Part shown: one piece after another, positions 10,525-21,576 of the stretch
Numbering within the stretch: position 1 is the stretch's first letter
Layout of the letters: each line of letters starts with the position of its first letter
Assembly: GCA_028583405.1 (NCBI GenBank)
Contig: CM053255.1
Span: 35,346,721-35,410,720, forward strand
Direction of reading: 5' to 3'
From: Pogonophryne albipinna
Lineage: Eukaryota; Chordata; Actinopteri; Perciformes; Artedidraconidae
DNA length: 64,000 nt
Program-made: the position numbers and the translations under genes
Notes under the pieces: generated by a model
What the model saw: only the letters and a program-made list of their open reading frames with translations
Database searches by the model: none
What the model was told of the DNA's origin: nothing

Positions 10525-11128
10525 GTAAGAACTTAGATAAAAAAAAACAACAACACATATTTAACATGTTGTGGGGTTTTAGCATCTTAAACACCTGCAG
10601 GATGAATGATCGTGGTATTTCCTTTTGTTTTGTGTATGCATCTGGACAGATTTTGTGACCATGATAGCAATGCAACATTGCAAGATTCTGTCAATTAGTT
10701 GAAAATAGAGTGCTGCAACTGTGAACATTTTTAACCAAAAACTTGAGGCAGAGTCAAGATGTGATAAAATGCTAACTCATTTCCAGGCTAAGGACTCGTG
10801 GACCACTCTGTGAGGGCTGAGTTCATAGATGAGCGTGGTCTGAGCAATGGGTGTGTGTTTAAGTGTTGATAGAGATATTAATTATGAAATCTAGATTTTT
10901 GCTTGCAATGTAAGGCAAGGCAAGTTTATGTATATAGCACCTTTCAGCACGCAACAATTCAAAGTGCTTTACAAAATAAAATAAAAGACATTTAAGAATA
11001 AATACAGCAGAAACACATTATATAATGGCATTTTACAACCGGTATTTAAAAATCAAAGATAATAATTTAAACACAACAGTTATACAATACATGAATAAAA
11101 TGCATACTGCAGTACGAATATGAACTGC

Positions 11129-11470
11129 TTAATTAAAAGCAGCGGCAAAAAAACATGTTTTCAGTCTCGATTTGAAAATAATCAGTGTTTCAGCGGACGT
11201 GCATGATTCGGGTAGTTTGTTCCAGATTGTCGGGGCATAATAGCTAAACTCTGCTTCTCCATGTTTTGTTCTTACTCTCGGAACCGAGAGCAGACCCGTC
11301 CCAGAAGCCCTGAGACACCTTGATGGTTCATAATTATGCAGGAGATCGTTAATATAATTTGGTCCTAAACCATTTTGTGATTTAAAAACAAGCAATAATC
11401 CTTTAAAATACATTCTTTGGCCGACTGGAAGCCAGTGTAAAGATTTCAGAACCGGACTGATGTGATCCAC
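11129..11470 (-). pseudogene. LINE ORF2 C-terminal part, minus strand
   Basis: The 113-codon frame contains LKSLHWLPVGQRMYFKGLLL, FSYYAPTIWNKLPES and IIFKSRLKTCFF, motifs of the C-terminus of CR1/L2-like ORF2, just upstream of the 3' tail at 10914-10985. Confidence 0.85.
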
Positions 11471-11710
11471 TCTTTTAATGTTAGTGAGGACTCAAGCAGT
11501 AGCGTTCTGTATCAGCTGCAGCTTTCTGATGGATTTTTTTGTCAGCCCTATGAATACACTATTGCAGTAGTCGAGTCTACTGAAGATAAAAGCATGGACA
11601 AGCTTTTCTAAGTCCTGTTGTGACATTAGTTTTTTAATCGTCGATATATTCTTCAGGTGATAATAAGCAGACCTAATAACTGTTGTAATGTGACTGTTAA
11701 AATTCAGGTC

Positions 11711-12502
11711 TCAGTCCATCACTACACCCAGATTTCTAGCTTTATTAGTTGTCTTGTAGTCTGCCGACTGAAGCTTTGCGATAACTTTCAATCGGCCCTT
11801 CTTTGCTCCAAAAACAATGATCTCAGTTTTTTGTTTGTTCAATTGGACAAAGTTCTGACTCATCCAGTCATTGATATACTCAATGCACTTGCTCAGTGTT
11901 CTAATCGGAGAATAGTCTCCTGGTGTAATTTTAAAATAAATCTGGGTGTCGTCTGCATAGATGTGATAGCTTCGGTCATTGTTTTTCATAATTTGAGCCA
12001 GAGGTAGCATATAGATATCAAAAAGCAAAGGTCCTAAGATGGAGCCTTGAGGAACCCCGCATGACATATTTGTCAGGGCTGATGTGTAGTTGCCTATTGA
12101 GACAACGTTTTTTCTGTCCTTTAAGTATGAACTAAACCAATTTAGAGCTGTTGCTGAAACTCCCACCCAGTTTTCTAGATGGTCTAGCAATATGTTGTGG
12201 TCAACAGTATCAAAGGCAGCGCTGAGATCTAATAATACTAACACTGATATTCTGCCACTGTCTGCGTTTAAATTGATGTCATTTAAGACCTTAACAAGTG
12301 AAGTCTCAGTGCTGTGGTTAGGTCTAAAGCCCGACTGAAACACATAAAAACAGTCATTTAAAAACATGAAATGACTCAACTGTTGAAAAACAACTTTTTC
12401 AATCAATTTACTTAAAAAAGGAAGGTTTGATATAAGGTTTGTAATACAATAATAATCCTGAGGGTTATTCATTTTGAAGACAAAGCAAAAATCGAGAATC
12501 AT
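11711..12502 (-). pseudogene. LINE reverse transcriptase, minus strand
   Basis: This 263-codon frame has the RT motifs [57 protein letters not shown] and HIYADDTQIYF (YADD), followed by the thumb motif TEIIVFG. It ends at NLGVVMD, and the remaining ORF2 is split by stops, reappearing at 11129-11470. It is close to the fragment at 3880-4324, so both derive from one LINE family. It is dead through truncation and stops. Confidence 0.9.
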
Positions 12503-13028
12503 AAATACAATTGAAATGTAGAAATCGTTTAAATATTAAAATATTTCTTAAACTCAGTTTTAGTCGTTAGAAAAGATGAGGTTGTATAATGCAAAAATAT
12601 GCATGCAACACTGTGAGTTAATGTCACACATTGGGTCAGCCCCGGACATATTACTCCCTCTCATCTCTGAAAACTTCAGTTCTTTACTAAGCTACTCTGC
12701 TAATCCTCATTAGGCCAGACATTACCAAACCCAATTCAAAACTTTCCGTATCAACAAAAAGTACAAGACATAATGGAGGAGAGGAAATGAGAGGCAAGAA
12801 GAGAAAGAAGGATACACAAGAGGATAGGATAAGACAATGAAGGAGTGAACTGAAAAGGATTAGGCTTGGAGGAAAGATGGGAGAAGAACAAAGAGGAAGT
12901 TAAGGAAAGAACACATTTGGAGCGAAAGACAAAGAAAGTAACAAAAACTGGATACAGTTCCCCCCTCTCTTTTCTATTGTCACTTTGCTTCTCTCATTTC
13001 CTCCCTTCATCTCACCATCTCTAGTTTT

Positions 13029-13031
<3 letters not shown>
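12503..13031. other. jup intron, no gene seen
   Basis: Purine-rich intron sequence (AGGAGAGGAAATGAGAGG-type) at about 12770-12920. No gene or complete repeat is recognised. Confidence 0.5.
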
Positions 13032-13104
<73 letters not shown>

Positions 13105-13105
13105 G
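13032..13105 (+). repeat. (TG)n microsatellite
   Basis: GT repeats of about 70 bp lie in the last jup intron. A short CA run follows on the same strand at about 13155-13172. Confidence 0.97.
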
Positions 13106-13505
13106 TTGGATTAAGCAACTGGAGTTCCTTGCTCCCCTCCTAAATCACACTCTCTCACACACACACACACACACGTCAGATATTGTAATGGAGGTCAACT
13201 GCAGGTGCTGAGTCCATAATGTAGTTGTCAGAGCCAAATGAACTCATTTATTCAGTTGTCTTATGCCTCTCATTTACACCTTCCATATAATATAATGCCT
13301 CCATTCACCCTCTACACATCCATCCTCAGGCCTTGCTTTTAACAATTAAAGCTTAAGTGCTTGCACAATTCTTCACAGTGAAGTCAATAACAGGGTTTAC
13401 ATGGGTCCCGAAGAATATGGCCTTTCACATATACAGTGGGGCAAAAAAGTATTTAGTCAGCCACCAATTGTGCAAGTTCTCCCACTTAAAAAGATGAGAG
13501 AGGCC

Positions 13506-14572
13506 CAGTGGCACAGCCCCACCTAGTGTCAGCAGAAAGTATTACAAATAATGATTACAAAAAAATGCAAAAAATAAATTAAAAAATATATAAAATATAT
13601 GTTAAGATCATGTTTAATCATCTGATTCGTCTGTACATTGCTGTTTTAGTCTGTGTTCTTCTAATTAGTGTCTACAGTGTGTGCCTATTGAGCTGTTTAG
13701 AGCCATGTGGGACAAAACCCGATCCTGCCCCTCCCTCTCCCTGTCGAAGTGAACGGTGACTATAAAAACTACACTGCGCATGCTCAGAGTATTGTCCTAT
13801 TTAATGTGTGTGGCAAAAAAATAATGACCATAGGGGCATAGAGCTGCCATCCCCACCATACGTCATCTCACATAATTCAGAGCTGATTGGCTGTAAGTAC
13901 GTGTGCCGCGAAAAGTGTGGTGTGTGAAGAGGAGGAGAGAGACGCGTCCTAAAACCAGGAAGTAAGCTGCGCATGGCTTCCCTCCACAAAAAAGCAATGA
14001 TATTTCTCCATGGGATTTTAGAAAATAGCTCAAAATAAGATCTGTGGGAAACGTACCTGTTAGATAAATGCACGTTTTGTTCAGTCGGATAATATCCACA
14101 TGTCTACCCTACTTTTATAATTTTCTAATCATAAATCTATCGATTAGATTTATGATAGAATTTTGAAACTACAAGAAGAAAAGGAGGACTTTTACAAAAA
14201 AGTAATAGAGATGTTTGTCCAGAAGGATAGGCAAATGGACTTCATCTTCAAGTCAAGGTAAGACCGCAATTTAATTGAAAATGGGATCTTACTAAGAGAG
14301 AACAATTCAATATTTAAATGATAAAATTACATTTTTTGGGTATCCTTTTGTTGAACTGTCTGTTTAAAATCAATTGAAGCATCAGACTAAAAAAGCTTTT
14401 GAAAATAATATAATATTTTGATTTAGGTCAAAATATAATATTTATAAACCTGAAGAGTCAGTGCCAGTGCCGCAACAGCCATGAACCTCACTGCATGTCA
14501 CTGCAGAAGCTTATATATAGACATCTACGTTTTTTGTGCCCCACCACTTTTGTACATATAAAAACGCCACTG
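13506..14572. mobile_element. hAT element nested in the Tc1 terminal region
   Basis: The ends CAGTGGC and GCCACTG are flanked by the exact 8-bp duplication GAGAGGCC (13498-13505 and 14573-14580); removing the element and one duplication restores the Tc1 sequence ATGAGAGAGGCCTGTAAT, matched by the other Tc1 end. Minus-strand frames at 13801-14099 are not recognised as transposase, so it is treated as non-autonomous. Confidence 0.93.
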
Positions 14573-14874
14573 GAGAGGCCTGTAATGTTCATCCTAGTTA
14601 CACTTCAACTATGAGAGACAGAATGGGGGGAAAGAATCCAGGAAATCACATTGTAGGATTTTTAATGAATTAATTGGTAAATTCCTCGGTAAAATAAGTA
14701 TTTGGTCACCTACAAACAAACAAGATTTCTGGCTCTCACAGACCTGTAACTTCTTCTTTAAGAGCCTCCTCTGTCCTCCACTCGTTAACTGTATTAATGG
14801 CAGCTGTTTGAACTCGTTATCAGTATAAAAGACACCTGTCCACAACCTCAAACAGTCACACTCCAAACTCCACT

Positions 14875-15153
14875 ATGGCCAAGACCAAAGAGCTGTCAAA
14901 GGACACCAGAAACAAAATTGTAGACCTGCACCAGGCTGGGAAGACTGAATCGGCAATAGGTAAGCAGCTTGGTGTGAAGAAATCAACTGTGGGAGCAATT
15001 ATTAGAAAATGGAAGACATACAAGACCACTGATAATCTCCCTCGATCTGGGGCTCCACGCAAGATCTCACCCCGTGGGGTCAAAATGATCACAAGAACGG
15101 TGAGCAAAAATCCCAGAACCACACGGGGGGACCTAGTCAATGACCTGCAGTGA
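14875..15153 (+). pseudogene. Tc1 transposase, DNA-binding N-terminus
   Basis: The frame starts [20 protein letters not shown] and covers the paired-like helix-turn-helix domain ([20 protein letters not shown]) of a Tc1/mariner DDE transposase, up to [12 protein letters not shown]. It then ends at a TGA where the family continues. The catalytic core follows in other frames. The start ATG is preceded by the terminal region and fits the family start. Confidence 0.9.
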
Positions 15154-15239
15154 GCTGGGACCAAAGTAACACACTACGCCGCCAGGGACTCAAATCCTGC
15201 AGTGCCAGACGTGTCCCCCTGCCTAAGCCAGTACATGTC

Positions 15240-15440
15240 CAGGCCCGTCTGAAGTTTGCTAGAGAGCATTTAGATGATCCAGAAGAGGATTGGGAGAATG
15301 TCATATGGTCAGATGAAACCAAAATAGAACTTTTTGGTAAAAACTCAACTAGACGTGTTTGGAGGAGAAAGAATGCTGAGTTGCATCCAAAGAACACCAT
15401 ACCTACTGTGAAACATGGGGGTGGAAACATCTTGCTTTGA
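15240..15440 (+). pseudogene. Tc1 transposase, first part of catalytic core
   Basis: This segment, in a shifted frame relative to the N-terminus, encodes LKFAREHLDDPEEDWENVIW and SDETKIELFG, which carries the first catalytic Asp, then VKHGGGNI. It is cut at 15440 by a LINE; the remaining core resumes at 16846. Confidence 0.88.
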
Positions 15441-16851
15441 ATTTTTATTAAATGTGCCAAGTGCTAGGACTGTCTTAGGGAAGAAAGCTTTTAGATGTGC
15501 AGCTCCACTAACATGGAACAGTCTGCAAATAGAATGGAAAATTACCAAGCTAGTACCATTACATGTTTTTAAAGCTCGGTTGGATGCTACACAATCAGAT
15601 GCTGTTCGTACCTGTACATGTGGTTAAATATGTAAATTGTAATCCCTGTACATTTTGCTGTATGATGTCCTTTTGTTGTTCTGTTGTTTATGTTTTAATT
15701 AGGGCTGTCAAACGATTAAAAATTTTAAACAGATTAATCACAGCTTAACAATTAATTAATCATGATTAATCACCATTCGAACTATGTCCAAAATATGCCA
15801 TTTATTTATGTATATTGTTGTGGGAATGGAAAGATAAATGAAAGAAGGCGGATATATCCATTTAACATACAGTATCTATGTTTATTATAACATTTTTCTG
15901 CGTGTCAAAATGAAAGACAATCCACACACCTATCAATCATCAAACCGTGGGGTCTTAATTCATTACGTGTTGATTTCTATCAACGGGGGAGTACTTCAGG
16001 AAAGTCGACAGAGGGGAGGGGGGGGGCTAGTGGAGTACTCCGTGACCACAGAGCGTGAACGTTGTGATCAGCTGTTTTAGCGCAGTTCTCCAGTGAAGGG
16101 GGGGGGGAAGTCTCCCTCCGCAGCCGGTTGGCGTAGTTTTGGCACAGTTCCGTTGTACAGACCGACGTTAACAGCAGCCCTGTCTGTGCACACGGAGACC
16201 GACTCTGTCGTCCGGTGATCTAACCGCCTTCTGGAAAAGCTTCACAAGTACGCCGGTACGCAAATGCGCTTTGTGACACAAGTTTCAGATTACGCACATA
16301 ACCTGCGTACCAGTTATGTGCACCCCTGTACTACAGCAAAAGTATTCTCCGTCGGGACTTCCTGCAACAACACCGACATTATCAAAGATGTTCTATTGAG
16401 AAGACGATCACTACGTGACAAAAGTTTTCAAAACCGTTTCTGGTCTTCGGTATTTCCAGACAAGTGGCTACTGAAATCAATCTTACTAACTGCTGTCTGT
16501 GCAATTTACTCCGCGCGAGTTGGCGGACTTTATTTTGCTTACTTTAACATTATTTTTCATGGTGGGGCTAAGCCATTTCTTGGTATGGGTGTAGCCTACC
16601 CCAGCCATACCCTGGCGCTGCCACTGGTGGCACGTATGGGGCGGGCCATTCTGCACATGCGTTAAATGCGTTAAATATTTTAACGCAATTAATTCAAAAA
16701 ATTAATTACCGCCGTTAACGCGATAATTTTGACAGCACTAGTTTTTATGTCTTCTTGTGGAACCTACTGCTGCAGGTCTCCCTTGAAAAAGAGATCATTG
16801 ATCTCAATGGGATTTTACCTGGATAAATAAAGGTTTTGAATTGAATTGAAT
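15440..16851 (+). mobile_element. 5'-truncated LINE inserted in the Tc1 transposase
   Basis: It begins with an ORF2 C-terminal remnant (15440-15627: GKKAFRCAAPLTWNSL, FKARLDAT) and ends at CTCAATGGGATTTTACCTGG, ATAAATAAAGG and (TTGAA)n beside the resumed Tc1 sequence. A hAT element interrupts its 3' UTR at 15700-16740. Confidence 0.85.
15700..16740. mobile_element. hAT element nested in the LINE 3' UTR
   Basis: The ends TAGGGCTGTCAAACGATTAA (left) and GATAATTTTGACAGCACTA (right) form inverted repeats, flanked by GTTTTAAT (15692-15699) and GTTTTTAT (16741-16748), an 8-bp duplication with one mismatch. No transposase is recognised; a 133-codon plus frame at 16264-16665 is unassigned. Confidence 0.85.
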
Positions 16852-17290
16852 TGGGGCTGTTTTTCTGCAAAGGGACCAGGACGACTGATCCGTGTAAAGG
16901 AAAGAATTAATAGGGCCATGTATCGTGAGATTTTGAGTGACAACCTGCTTCCATCAGCAAGAATATTGAAGATGAAACGTGGCTGGGTCTTTCAGCATAA
17001 CAATGATCCCAAACACACCGCCCGGGCAACAAAGGAGAGGCTTCGTAAGAAGCATTTTAAGGTCCTGGAGTGGCCTAGCCAGTCTCCAGATCACAACCCC
17101 ATAAACATCTTTGGAGGGAGTTGAAAGTCCGTGTTGCCCAGCGACAGCCCCAAAACATCACTGCTCTAGAGGAGATCTGCATGGAGGAATGGGCCAAAAT
17201 ACCAGCATCAGTGTGTGAAAACCTTGTGAAGACTTACAGAAAACGTTTGACCTCTGTCATTGCCAACAAAGGGTATATAACAAAGTATTG
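16846..17290 (+). pseudogene. Tc1 transposase, C-terminal catalytic part
   Basis: The frame continues after the LINE with [20 protein letters not shown] and [18 protein letters not shown], which has the second catalytic Asp. At SPDHNPI the expected catalytic Glu is replaced and the frame shifts; the rest ([23 protein letters not shown] sequence, to about 17290) is in another frame. With the nested insertions, this makes the transposase inactive. Confidence 0.9.
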
Positions 17291-17580
17291 AGATTAACTT
17301 TTGTTATTGACCAAATACTTATTTTCCACCATCATTTGCAAATAAATTCTTTAAAAATCAGACAATGTGATTTTATGGATTTTTTTCTTTCTCATTTTGT
17401 CTCTCATAGTTGAGGTATACCTAGGATGAAAATTACAGGCCTCTCATCTTTTTAAGTGGGAGAACTTGCACAATTGGTGGCTGACTAAATACTAGTTTGC
17501 CCCACTGCACTGCATTTTGGCCGGGTAGTTTCACACTAAACATACCATTATGTTTCCTTGCACCATAACTACTTGTGGAA

Positions 17581-17860
17581 TAACACACACGAATGAGCAC
17601 ATGACCAATGAGGGCACGAGATAAGTTTGTGCACAGATGGAAGGCTGACAGGCAGGTAGGCCATCCAGCTATTTTAGCCGGGCCGGCTAAAATGATTGGT
17701 CGTGCTTTTTACAGCGCCACAGCTTCCACAGATGAATTTTTTAATGTATTTATTGTAAAAACACTTAAGATATTCATTGCTATCGGGATGTTAAGAGCAT
17801 TCTATGGAATATAACAAAAAGGGTTTCTGAAATAAATTACATACCCCACATTTAACTGAG
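17581..17860. repeat. Dispersed MITE-like repeat, copy B
   Basis: It shares ATGACCAATGAGGGCACGAG with copy A (3727-3877). It ends near AAATTACATACCCCACATTT, the inverted complement of the GGTGGGGTGTGTAATTT start of copy A, indicating terminal inverted repeats. Its left boundary is uncertain. Confidence 0.55.
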
Positions 17861-18528
17861 ATGAATTTAAACATGTAAACACCATTGTGGGGAACCAAAT
17901 CATAAATTTGTATTAACATGGATGAGTATTTTTCCTAGTTGTCTGGTTATTTCAAAACCATACCAGTTACAAGTAAGTTTCTGTAAAAAGTAACTAAGTG
18001 GTGAAAGCAACAAGTCCCATTTAGCATCAAATCAATCTGTGCCCACGAGACGAATAGAGGTGCAGGAATGAGTCGTAAGCCTGAACTGAATCAGCATTTT
18101 AGCACTTTCAGTTCCCCTCGGTTTCTTTAATGAGGTTTGGGTTACTATTAAATACCCCACTAGAAAATGTCTGAAGGTTTTACTTATCTTAAATACTTGC
18201 TAACAAGTGACTAAATTAAGCTACTAAACATCATCACCGGGACTATAGCCTGCCTTTAGCTTAGCAGTGGCGACGGGAAGTTATGTGACCATAATGTAGT
18301 TCCTTTTTACCCTGAAATTAACTTTTTACTTCTGGTAATTGCATTTGCGATTCAAAAACCAAAAAGTGGTATTAATTATATATGAGATTATACTTATCAT
18401 AAACGTTTGTTTGCCAGACACTTTATTTTTGGCAATATTCAAAATATAATGGAAAGATCACATTACTTTCAGTGAAGGAGATGTTAACTTCAGGGTTGGA
18501 CTGTTAAAATATGACAAGGTTTAAACGG
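17861..18528. other. jup intron, no gene seen
   Basis: AT-rich sequence without a recognised gene or complete repeat. Confidence 0.5.
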
Positions 18529-19036
18529 TTAAAAACGTGCCTGATGAAACCCTATCCAAGCCGATTTGATTTGTTCAAGTAGAGGGTTTTTGTGTCTTTC
18601 TCGTTGGAATTCACTATATCGCGTCTTCCAGTGGTTGGTGCAGGCGAGCGAAGCGGCATTTGATTCGTCCGGGTAATCTCCAGTGCATTGTGGGGCTTGG
18701 CTGCATCGCATGATGTGCTCCATTGTTTGTAGTTCACCCCACACATGCATCGGAAGTTGACGTTTTCCATTTCTTCATGGATGTCTTACAACGTCCTTCA
18801 CCGACTCGCAGGCGGTTTAGTGTTTTCCAGACAGCCCAAGGTTGGTCGTGGCGAGGCATTCGTCTGGGGTGATGCCTCTCTCTAGCATTGTGAGGTTTGG
18901 CTGCCAAGGCTGATCCACTGTTCTGCCATTCAGTAGTCCTGGCATTAGTTAGGGTGGTCTCCAGTACTTCCGTGGTGTCCAGAAAACTGCTCTTGGATCG
19001 TTGGAATGACCCATGATCTTTTTTTTTTAACGACAA
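18529..19036 (-). pseudogene. LINE ORF2 C-terminal region with zinc-binding motif
   Basis: Two minus-strand frames overlap end to end: 18734-19036 with DQPWAVWKTLNRLRVGEGRC, and 18529-18770 with a Cys/His pattern (QTMEHIMRC). Together they resemble the region after the reverse transcriptase domain in several LINE clades. No RT catalytic motif is present. A frameshift near 18740 separates the halves. Confidence 0.6.
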
Positions 19037-19489
19037 TAGTTTTTGACAAATATTTTCTTTCTTTCAGAAAGTGAGATGAAAATATATCAGAATATATAAA
19101 TCTTGTTTATATGTGTTAAGTATAAAGCTGGAGTTAGTTAGCTAGTTTATTTGTTTATAGTGTTGTGGACAGTCACAAAAAACAGAAAATGGGCATCTTT
19201 AGCCAACATTACTAATTTTCAGCTGTTGTCCCCGGCCAGATGATGATAGACACCCTTAAAATCACAATACATCAACATATTTAGTTATAAAGAAAGGATG
19301 AAAGACAAGTAGATACAGTACAGGCGACAGGATAAAAGAGAACAATAAAATGCAAACAACACACGTTACTACATACATGCCACATATAGCACATCACAAT
19401 CACATAACAGAAGCGAGGGGCAACATCCATGATCACAACATGTAGCACACACGCCATATTCAACACAGACTACTGTGTGCAGCTGTAGT
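19037..19489. other. jup intron, no gene seen
   Basis: AT-rich sequence. No supported feature before the LTR at 19490. Confidence 0.5.
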
Positions 19490-19925
19490 TGTCATGGTTT
19501 GGGATTGTTGTTTTCATTTTCCACCTTTTTATTTTGAAATGTTTTCCTCCTTGTGTCTTGTCTGGTCCTGTGTTTGCCTTCCTGTCTTTAGTTTCCCTGG
19601 TGTGTCTGATTGTCTCATTGTGTTCACCTGTTGCCCTTGTGTTTCTGCCTCCCTTACCCAGCTGTGGCTTGTCCTGTGATTACCCCTCTCTGTATTTAGT
19701 CTTGTCTTTCCCTGTGTTCCCCTGTCGGTTCATTGTTTGTCTTTCCTGTCTCCCTCCATGTTGGTCACGGTCAGTTTTGTTTGTTAATGCTACCTTGTGC
19801 TACTTATGTTTTTTCTTGCCATGTTTATGTTCATCAGCTTTTAAACAAAGCTCGCTTTTGTTTCTAGACCTTTTACCTTTTTTGTAGTCTGCATTTGGGT
19901 CCTACCTTTTCCACGATTCTTAACA
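19490..19925 (+). repeat. 5' LTR of the 19490 element
   Basis: A 436-bp LTR, TG to CA. It shares TCTGCATTTGGGTCCT near its 3' end and a TTGTGTTCACCTG block with the LTRs at 4390 and 6625, so the families are related. A reverse-oriented copy of its last 130 bp lies at 23046-23178. Confidence 0.82.
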
Positions 19926-19942
19926 GAATGAACCGACCAATT

Positions 19943-20524
19943 ATGGACCCAGCGGATTTTGATGATTTTGAGTTGGATCTGTTCGATCTGGATTTTTCCC
20001 TTCAATGTTATCATGCCGAGTGGAGTGGAACCTCGTCTAGAAGGGACAAAGAGGCTATCCTCAAAAAGGCACAAATGGAGGTGGCCAACATGCCTTGGTT
20101 GAGGAGCTCGTTGCCTGAATGGCTCAGAGTTTTTTCTCGTAGCCCTGAGTGCCAGTCTCCATTTTCTGACCTTTTTTTGGGATCCCGTCTGGCGTTTGGA
20201 GGTCCACGGAGCCTCCAAAAGACCTCTAAAAAACGGTTTCCTTCCAACACCATATCCTGTCCTGTTGGGGGTCCTGTCGACACCAGCCCTTGCTCCGTAG
20301 GGGGTCCCACTGACACCAGCCCATGTTCCGTCCAGGGTCCCGTCTACGCCTGTCCCGCCAGGGGTCCCACCAGCTCCTGCTCCCGATCCCAGTGCTCCGG
20401 CGATCCAGCTGATACTGGAGGGGTCCCATTGCGGCGTACGTCGTCCTCCGGAGCTATACCGTCACCGCCTTGCTGCTCGCCCTCCGGAGCTGTCCCGTCG
20501 CCGCCCTCGAGCCCGGCCCCCTGA
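19943..20524 (+). CDS. MDPAD-start gag-like frame of the 19490 element
   Basis: The frame begins MDPADFDDFELDLFDLDFSL, has a basic segment (SSRRDKEAILKKAQME), then LRSSLPEWLRVFSRSP and a proline/serine/cysteine-rich tail built of SCPVGGPVDTSPCSVGG-like repeats, ending SSPAP-stop. An upstream in-frame ATG at 19928 lies just inside the LTR boundary. It parallels the minus-strand frame at 6284-6607 in its start, its LPEW block and its position next to the 5' LTR. The stop falls in a minisatellite whose units repeat the same CCCTGA. No known domain is recognised, so Gag relationship is an inference. Confidence 0.5.
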   Translation: MDPADFDDFELDLFDLDFSLQCYHAEWSGTSSRRDKEAILKKAQMEVANMPWLRSSLPEWLRVFSRSPECQSPFSDLFLGSRLAFGGPRSLQKTSKKRFPSNTISCPVGGPVDTSPCSVGGPTDTSPCSVQGPVYACPARGPTSSCSRSQCSGDPADTGGVPLRRTSSSGAIPSPPCCSPSGAVPSPPSSPAP

Positions 20525-20800
20525 CTTTCCCAGCCGCTGCCTTCACCCTCGAGCCCGGCCCCCTGACTTTTCCAGCCGCTGCCTTCGCCCTCATGCCCGG
20601 CCCCCTGAGTTCGCCTGCTGTGGCCTTCGCCCCTTTTTGAACTCTGCCTTACCCCCGGGCCGTCCGCCCGAGACCCCCACCATGAACTCTGCCTTGCCCA
20701 CGGGCCATCAGCCCGAGAACCCCACCATGAACTCTGCCTTACCCCCGGGCCGTCCGCCCGAGACCACCTCCTGTTCCTCTGCCTTGCCTCTGGGCTGTCG
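20505..20800 (+). repeat. Minisatellites in the 19490 element
   Basis: About three ~42-bp units (CGAGCCCGGCCCCCTGACTT core, 20505-20630) are followed by three 48-bp units (ATGAACTCTGCCTTACCCCC core, 20636-20765). Complementary units occur in the other element (GGGGCCGGGCTCGAG at 5090-5210), so the arrays are ancestral to both. Confidence 0.8.
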
Positions 20801-20893
20801 ACCCAGACCTGTCCTCTGGACCCCCTCCACCCACCCTTTTGGGAATGTTGGACTTTGTGTTGGACGTCTGGAATCCGTCCCTTGAGGGGGGGG

Positions 20894-21230
20894 TTCTATA
20901 TCGTATAAGGCTTCGCCCTCTAAGGATATCGCTATTGGGTAATCCCACTGCACGTGTGCAGGACTGACAGACTTAATCCACGCCCACCTATGACGTGGGC
21001 CCCACCTACGGACTCACTTCCGTATAAATAGGAAGTAGTCCCTACAATCTGCTCCCACACAAACAGCTTTTTTTCAGCTATTCGCGGAGCCAGTGGGGCC
21101 CGAACCTTAGAGGGCTGCGCCTATACTCATAGAAGCTGGGTTACAGTACGTAACCCCAGTTCTATTTCATATAAGGCTTCGCCCTCTAAGGCTATCGCTA
21201 TTGGGTTAAGGGCGAAGCAGGATGTAGTCT
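20894..21230. repeat. DIRS terminal and internal complementary repeats
   Basis: Two direct copies of AAGGCTTCGCCCTCTAAGG (about 20908 and 21173) and one inverted related copy near 21105-21130 lie around a TATA-like CCGTATAAATAGGAAG at 21020. This fits the repeat arrangement of DIRS ends, although exact ends were not resolved. Confidence 0.65.
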
Positions 21231-21576
21231 ACTCCCCACTGGTCCGTCCGTTACCAGAAGCACAGAAACACACCTACTCAATTAATAACCCATGTCCATT
21301 TCGCCATGCGTAATGGAGCATCACATTCCCAGGGAATATAGCATTAAAAAATGAATATTCTCCATACGGGAAAGAAGGTAGGCTAAATAGGCTACCTGTC
21401 ATTATAAAAAGTAGAGACCAAAGTCCCACTTGTTAAAACGATCAAAGAGGGGGAAAAAGGCCAGCTCTCTGAGTGCCGACAGGCAGGAGAGAGGGCACGC
21501 AATTGAGTCCCCGACATTACTCACTCTGACAGGACACTCAGTACTGAGTGTGTCAGAGAGGAATGGGAGACATCCC

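Larger units (their letters stand above)
10914..12502 (-). mobile_element. CR1/L2-like LINE, 5'-truncated, minus strand
   Basis: The 3' end is at the left: on the plus strand AAGGCAAGGCAAGTTTATG and AATTCAAAGTGCTTTACA, a common fish LINE tail also seen beside the jup stop codon. The RT frame lies at 11711-12502 and the C-terminal frame at 11129-11470. The 5' end is missing. Confidence 0.85.
13434..17507 (+). mobile_element. Tc1-type transposon with nested insertions
   Basis: The ends CAGTGGGGCAAAAAAGTATT (left) and the complementary TACTAGTTTGCCCCACTG (right) form inverted repeats that extend through GTGCAAGTTCTCCCACTTAA. TA precedes the left end; the right flank reads CA, so one copy of the TA target has probably mutated. 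The interior is split by a hAT element (13506-14572) and by a LINE (15440-16851) that carries another hAT element. The transposase is broken. Confidence 0.92.
19490..20893 (+). mobile_element. Non-autonomous LTR retrotransposon, 5' LTR plus interior, 3' LTR missing
   Basis: This is a plus-strand relative of the 4390-6946 element: LTR at 19490-19925 (TGTCATGG to TTCTTAACA), an MDPAD-start frame, a proline-rich minisatellite interior and a G-rich polypurine tract at 20884-20893. Where the 3' LTR should begin, DIRS sequence starts. No protease, reverse transcriptase or integrase is present. Confidence 0.8.
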
